Shown here in pieces: positions 59,888 through 64,000 of a stretch of 64,000 nucleotides of DNA. The notes below the pieces were generated by a model. That model was not told where the DNA came from and did no database searches. It worked only from the letters and a program-made list of their open reading frames with translations. Each line of letters starts with the position of its first letter. The first letter of the stretch is position 1. This stretch comes from Antedon mediterranea (Eukaryota; Echinodermata; Crinoidea; Comatulida; Antedonidae). The position numbers and the translations under genes are program-made. Where the stretch lies: NCBI RefSeq assembly GCF_964355755.1, contig NC_092670.1, forward strand, positions 5,173,001 through 5,237,000. Reading direction: 5' to 3'.

Positions 59888-62800
59888 CTGCAAGACAAAA
59901 AATGTAAATTTATACTATAAAGTATACTTCTATGCTCTACTACTATTGTAAATGTTTAGCAAATATTTTTATTACAAAGTAAAAAATAAACATGCAGTAT
60001 TTTATAGTTGACATTTACAATACAGGCTGAGCAACAATTACGGTTGGGAAGTTTTCAAACTTGACCTTTGACATAAACTTCGGCCTCAGATTTTCCTTTT
60101 ACATATTTATTGTTACTTCAATAAAGATTGAATATCATTGAAATGATATGTTGAGACAGTCATTATTGGGTTCTGCCAAAAGCAGCAACTGTTGCTTCAA
60201 TACTTGTTGCTAAAGCCCTTAGTTACGAACAACATTTTGTAGCCAGAAGGTATAAAAAACAAGAAAAAAAATGATATGATGATGATATGCTTCAATCATA
60301 ACACATCTCAATATATTAGCAACACAATATGCCTCTAGCGAACCGGATTACAATCATTTTAACATCATATTATGATAGTACATTATAATGTTCTAATGTT
60401 GTTGTAAAGTTCATTTCAGCACCTTTTAAATCATTTCATTTTTTTTTTTTTTTTTTTCATTTCATTTATTTCAATATCATCATCGCAGCCTTAGCTGAAT
60501 TACAAAGATATTTACATTTTCTCAATATTTAAATTTGTATAAAAGTATAAAACCAATGATAATTATATATAAAAAAGGAGGCAATTTACACAAGAAATAC
60601 AATACAGGAACATTAAAAAAGTTTAGCTTAAAATATTAAAATAGAAAAAAAAAACACCTAAAAGCACCAATAAGAATCGCATAGCTGTACTGGGTGATAT
60701 ATACTGATTATTCATTTAGAAGCGAGAAGGTATGGTATTGCACTTTTTCTATATCTTTCAACTCTGCATTTGGGTTGTTGATACTTTACACGGCTTAGTT
60801 TCATGTTACTTACATTCTTCACTGGAAACCATTTTCCAAAATGAATACTTTTTGAACAATGTTAAATGTGTTTGTTCAAACAGGCCTCTGGTAAAAATAT
60901 TAAGATGAGGCAAAAACCATTAAACACTATCATTAAACACCACCCGTTGATTCATCATCTAAATACCAGATTTTACACATTAAATAAGCTGTTAATCAGA
61001 GTGCTGCTGTAAACATTATTCTTCTAATATTTCAAGTGAAATAATATAAAAAATATAAATTCGAAGGAAAAACATTAACGGAAAAACAATAACTTCCTTA
61101 AATATGCATGTGTCTTAATCTACAGTAAAGTACGGTTTGCAGTAGTATGAGTATATCATGTATGACCTAAGTAACTTAAGTCTCAACTTAATTTAGGCTG
61201 TTTTACTACTACAATCGTCTTCTACTGTGGTTGAATTACAGTACATAAAAAGGAGGCATGCTTGATAAATTAAAAGATACTGATTAGATTAAATACTGAT
61301 TCACATTAAGAATATTATGACAATTAAGACACTTGAATAAACAAAGTATTGTTCTTCCCACTTATCACTACAGTAAGTTACAGTACACCACACCAAAGAA
61401 CAAAAAATATCTACTATGTTTTAATATCTGCAGAAAGTAAAATTATTCCAAGTCTGTTTACAGTATTTGGAGAGAGTTTGCAACACAGTCACAGATTACC
61501 TCACTCTGGTAAATATATCAATTCTGTCATCTGAAATAATCTGTACTTTAATTACTTTGTTAATATGGTAGATTAAATGGTAATCATTTGAATGCCTTTA
61601 ATGTGAATTAGATAACAAAATCAAAATTTGTAATAACTAAAGCCTAGTTAATATTATTATATAGTCTTTGTCCTAAATGCATTCTAGTCATATTTCACTT
61701 AAATGATCAATTAAATGTAGTTTTTATGGTTTTCTCCGAGCCCAAGGTTGTCCTTAACTATATGAAAATTAAAATAAAATTAAAATTGATAAACTGTGAT
61801 TGTGAACTTAAAAATAAAGTATGTCAAGAAACAGTAATACTAATAGGCAAAACATGAGTTCGCCTTGCAGTTGTTTCAACCATTATATAAATATGGATAT
61901 TGTTGTAGATTATTGTAATTTGGTTAAAATTTCAATAATATTGACATTTAGAATGCTTGTTTAAACACATGCAATGCCATTAATTAAGAATAAACTCACT
62001 AATTACTAATACTAAAAAACAAGTCTCATGTGAAATTTACGATTTTTTTATTTAAACCGGGAGCATCCTATATTCACAAGACTATACTTATACAGTACAT
62101 ACTGTACACAGCTAAGCATTATGTACAGTAGGTAGCACAACAATAAGAAATATGATAGCTTGACACAATACATTCAATAAAAAATTACATTTGGTGGTTT
62201 GAAACCCGAAAATAGTATTTACTACTATGTACTGTAGGTCAATCGACCCTGGGCTCTGTCATAACAAAGCGACATCAACTGTATCATTGTGCTGGACAGC
62301 CAACATAAAAAGTGAATGACATTGATTCGAATATCTGAACTATCCGATATCTGGCAAATAAATGATATGACTACCAAAAATCTGATTCTACTATATAACT
62401 AAAATATAAGAATATAAATATGAATTCAATCAAAAAATACAAGACCAAATAAAATCATTATCACTGCATAGAGCCCTGTATTGTTTCTATTTCGATTCTA
62501 ATTCTAGAACATACCTAATTACTTCTCAAAACATCATTTCTTAAATTTACTGATAATGATATACAATAAGGATATTTTTTAATTTTAAGTGTTTCTCTAT
62601 TGAATGTGGTTGGTGAGGCCATCAATCTGTACTCTCAAATTAGAACTTACCATTTTAGTACTAATTTTAATACATTAATTGTAAACTTTTGAAATCAGGA
62701 AAATAAGAAATATACACTTATAACTATTATCTGTACCTGTCATATTCAAATGGGCCTCAACAGTAATATTTTTAAAAACAGGAAATTAAAAATGTAATTT

Positions 62801-63937
62801 ACAAGCTGAAATTTACTAAATAAGATCATTAGTAATAGCTTGAATCTAATTCTTTACCATTCAGTAATAGTGACATACTAAATTAGGTTATACTTACATA
62901 TTCAGATTAATGCAATTTGCCTGACCGTATTTTTGGTAGCCGTTGGCAATTAACAATGTTTTGACATAAAAAGTCATGTTTCAACAACAGTACCTTATAC
63001 AAACATGACATTCAAATTTAGCTATTATGAAAATAATTAATTAATGTTGTTTTGGTAATCATGTGTATCTTATTTCATCTACTAATTACTTGTTCAATAA
63101 CAACTAAAAATAAACATCTTAAGAACAAATTTTGCATATGAACAACAAGTATACTGAGATAAAATTTTCTTTTTTTGAAAGTTTTGATCTCTATCAATAA
63201 GCAGTCAGTTGACTGAATCCATTTTACATTATACAGTAGCTCTTTTATATATGTTGATATGCAAAATTTGCATCTAAAAGAAATTCTTGGAAAAACAAGT
63301 ATATTTCGGCCACCATCGTAAATGGAAAAAAAATTGATTTAAATGGCTATTCTCTCATATTTTCATCTCATGCTAGGCCTAGTACAGTAGTGAAAAATTA
63401 CCATCGCATTTTAGACAGCGACCTCTATATTCGTTGCCAGGTGTAAAAGCAATAAACCTACTTTTGAATTTTGTTTTTCGTTATTGCATTTGTTTTTAAA
63501 TAAACATCATAATGTACAATTGCATCAAATGGCAACATTGCAACTTGCAGTTAAGTAGAAAATTTAATCTTAATTTTTGTGTACTATCCCAGTATCACAA
63601 GTAAATGTAATCTGAAAGCAACCTAAAGTCTGCTTACACTGTAATTGACCTACTTTTTAAATGACCTAATTTACTTGGTATAATTAAAATGTATCATACA
63701 AAAAAACGCAATAATTCAGAGTATTGTGTAAACAGATTTCTGACAGTTGACGAGGAATGGTCATTTTACTGCAGGGCCTCAGTTGGCCTACTTTTAATGT
63801 CGCCTTTTAGGTGCCTTTAGATTTTAGTTGAATGTCCTCCTTTCGGATACTGTAGCACAATGTAGACAAAACAATTACCAGCAATGAATTTGGTTTAAAG
63901 TGGGACCAAATTTTGGTGACTTAAGGGTTGGTTTAAT
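59888..63937 (-). other. RagC/D intron extending beyond the window
   Basis: AT-rich DNA upstream of the 59773-59887 exon. No further Rag exon was found. Contains a T-run and retroelement-like tail at 60438-60600 and TAGGCCTA at 63374. Confidence 0.55.
60438..60600 (-). mobile_element. Probable retroelement 3' tail with A-run
   Basis: Minus strand: gtaattcagctaaggctgcg, atgatgatattgaaataaat gaaatg, then a run of about 17 A and another gaaatg repeat. The family is not recognised. Confidence 0.5.
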
Positions 63938-64000
63938 CCAAATCTTTTTTTTTTACCATATTTAATGAGAGGGTGATCTATCCAGCAATTGCTGATCATT
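63938..64000 (-). mobile_element. SINE family B, 3' end, cut by the window edge
   Basis: T-run then gagagggtgatctatccagc + aattgctgatcatt, the complement of the 25.3-kb SINE 3' end with few changes. The rest lies beyond 64000. Confidence 0.8.

Noticed and set aside
59888-64000. Upstream RagC/D exons (G-domain motifs)
   Set aside because: I looked for minus-strand matches to the switch and NKxD-like regions and found none; they presumably lie beyond the window.

Overview
This is AT-rich (roughly two thirds A+T by eye), intron- and repeat-dominated eukaryotic nuclear DNA. There is no bacterial gene organisation: no long ORFs, no operons. Splice signals, tRNA-derived SINEs, MITEs, 3' ends of non-LTR retrotransposons and minisatellites are everywhere. 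The one gene I can prove is the 3' half of a Rag GTPase of the RagC/RagD class (RRAGC/RRAGD, Gtr2 type), split into four coding exons on the minus strand. Its sequence and long introns fit an invertebrate animal. A marine deuterostome such as an echinoderm is my guess from the overall repeat flavour, not something the sequence proves.

Layout. 1-18 kb lies downstream of the Rag gene: SINE and MITE copies, a 21-bp minisatellite, a possible decayed retroelement gag fragment, a CpG-richer patch with two ETS-type motifs near 1.9 kb, and an unusual density of the palindrome TAGGCCTA. 18.1-59.9 kb is the Rag gene, read right to left: exons at 59773-59887, 52724-52866, 26302-26450 and 18115-18281, with introns of about 6.9, 26.3 and 8.0 kb. 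The G-domain exons must lie to the right of the window. The 8-kb intron holds a 1.7-kb array of a 30-bp minisatellite followed by a SINE. The 26-kb intron holds a 1.4-kb minisatellite built around a 12-bp palindrome, a SINE with a perfect 12-bp target-site duplication, a PIF/Harbinger-like element with the remnant of a Myb/SANT-like ORF, a roughly 195-bp tandem array carrying a hammerhead-like stem-loop motif, the 3' end of a CR1/L2-like LINE, an 85-bp tandem array and a 1.5-kb element with long inverted ends. 59.9-64 kb is intron sequence, ending in a minus-strand SINE cut by the window edge.

How the pieces relate. The Rag protein is a lysosomal nutrient sensor that partners RagA/B and recruits mTORC1. 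Everything else here is mobile or tandem DNA that has inflated its introns and 3' flank. The items most worth a second look are the ~195-bp array and its dispersed relatives with a CUGAUGA...GAAA-like core (possible retrozyme or Penelope-type sequence), the abrupt drop in TAGGCCTA density at the 3' end of the Rag gene, the Harbinger-like family, and the 1.5-kb long-inverted-repeat element.
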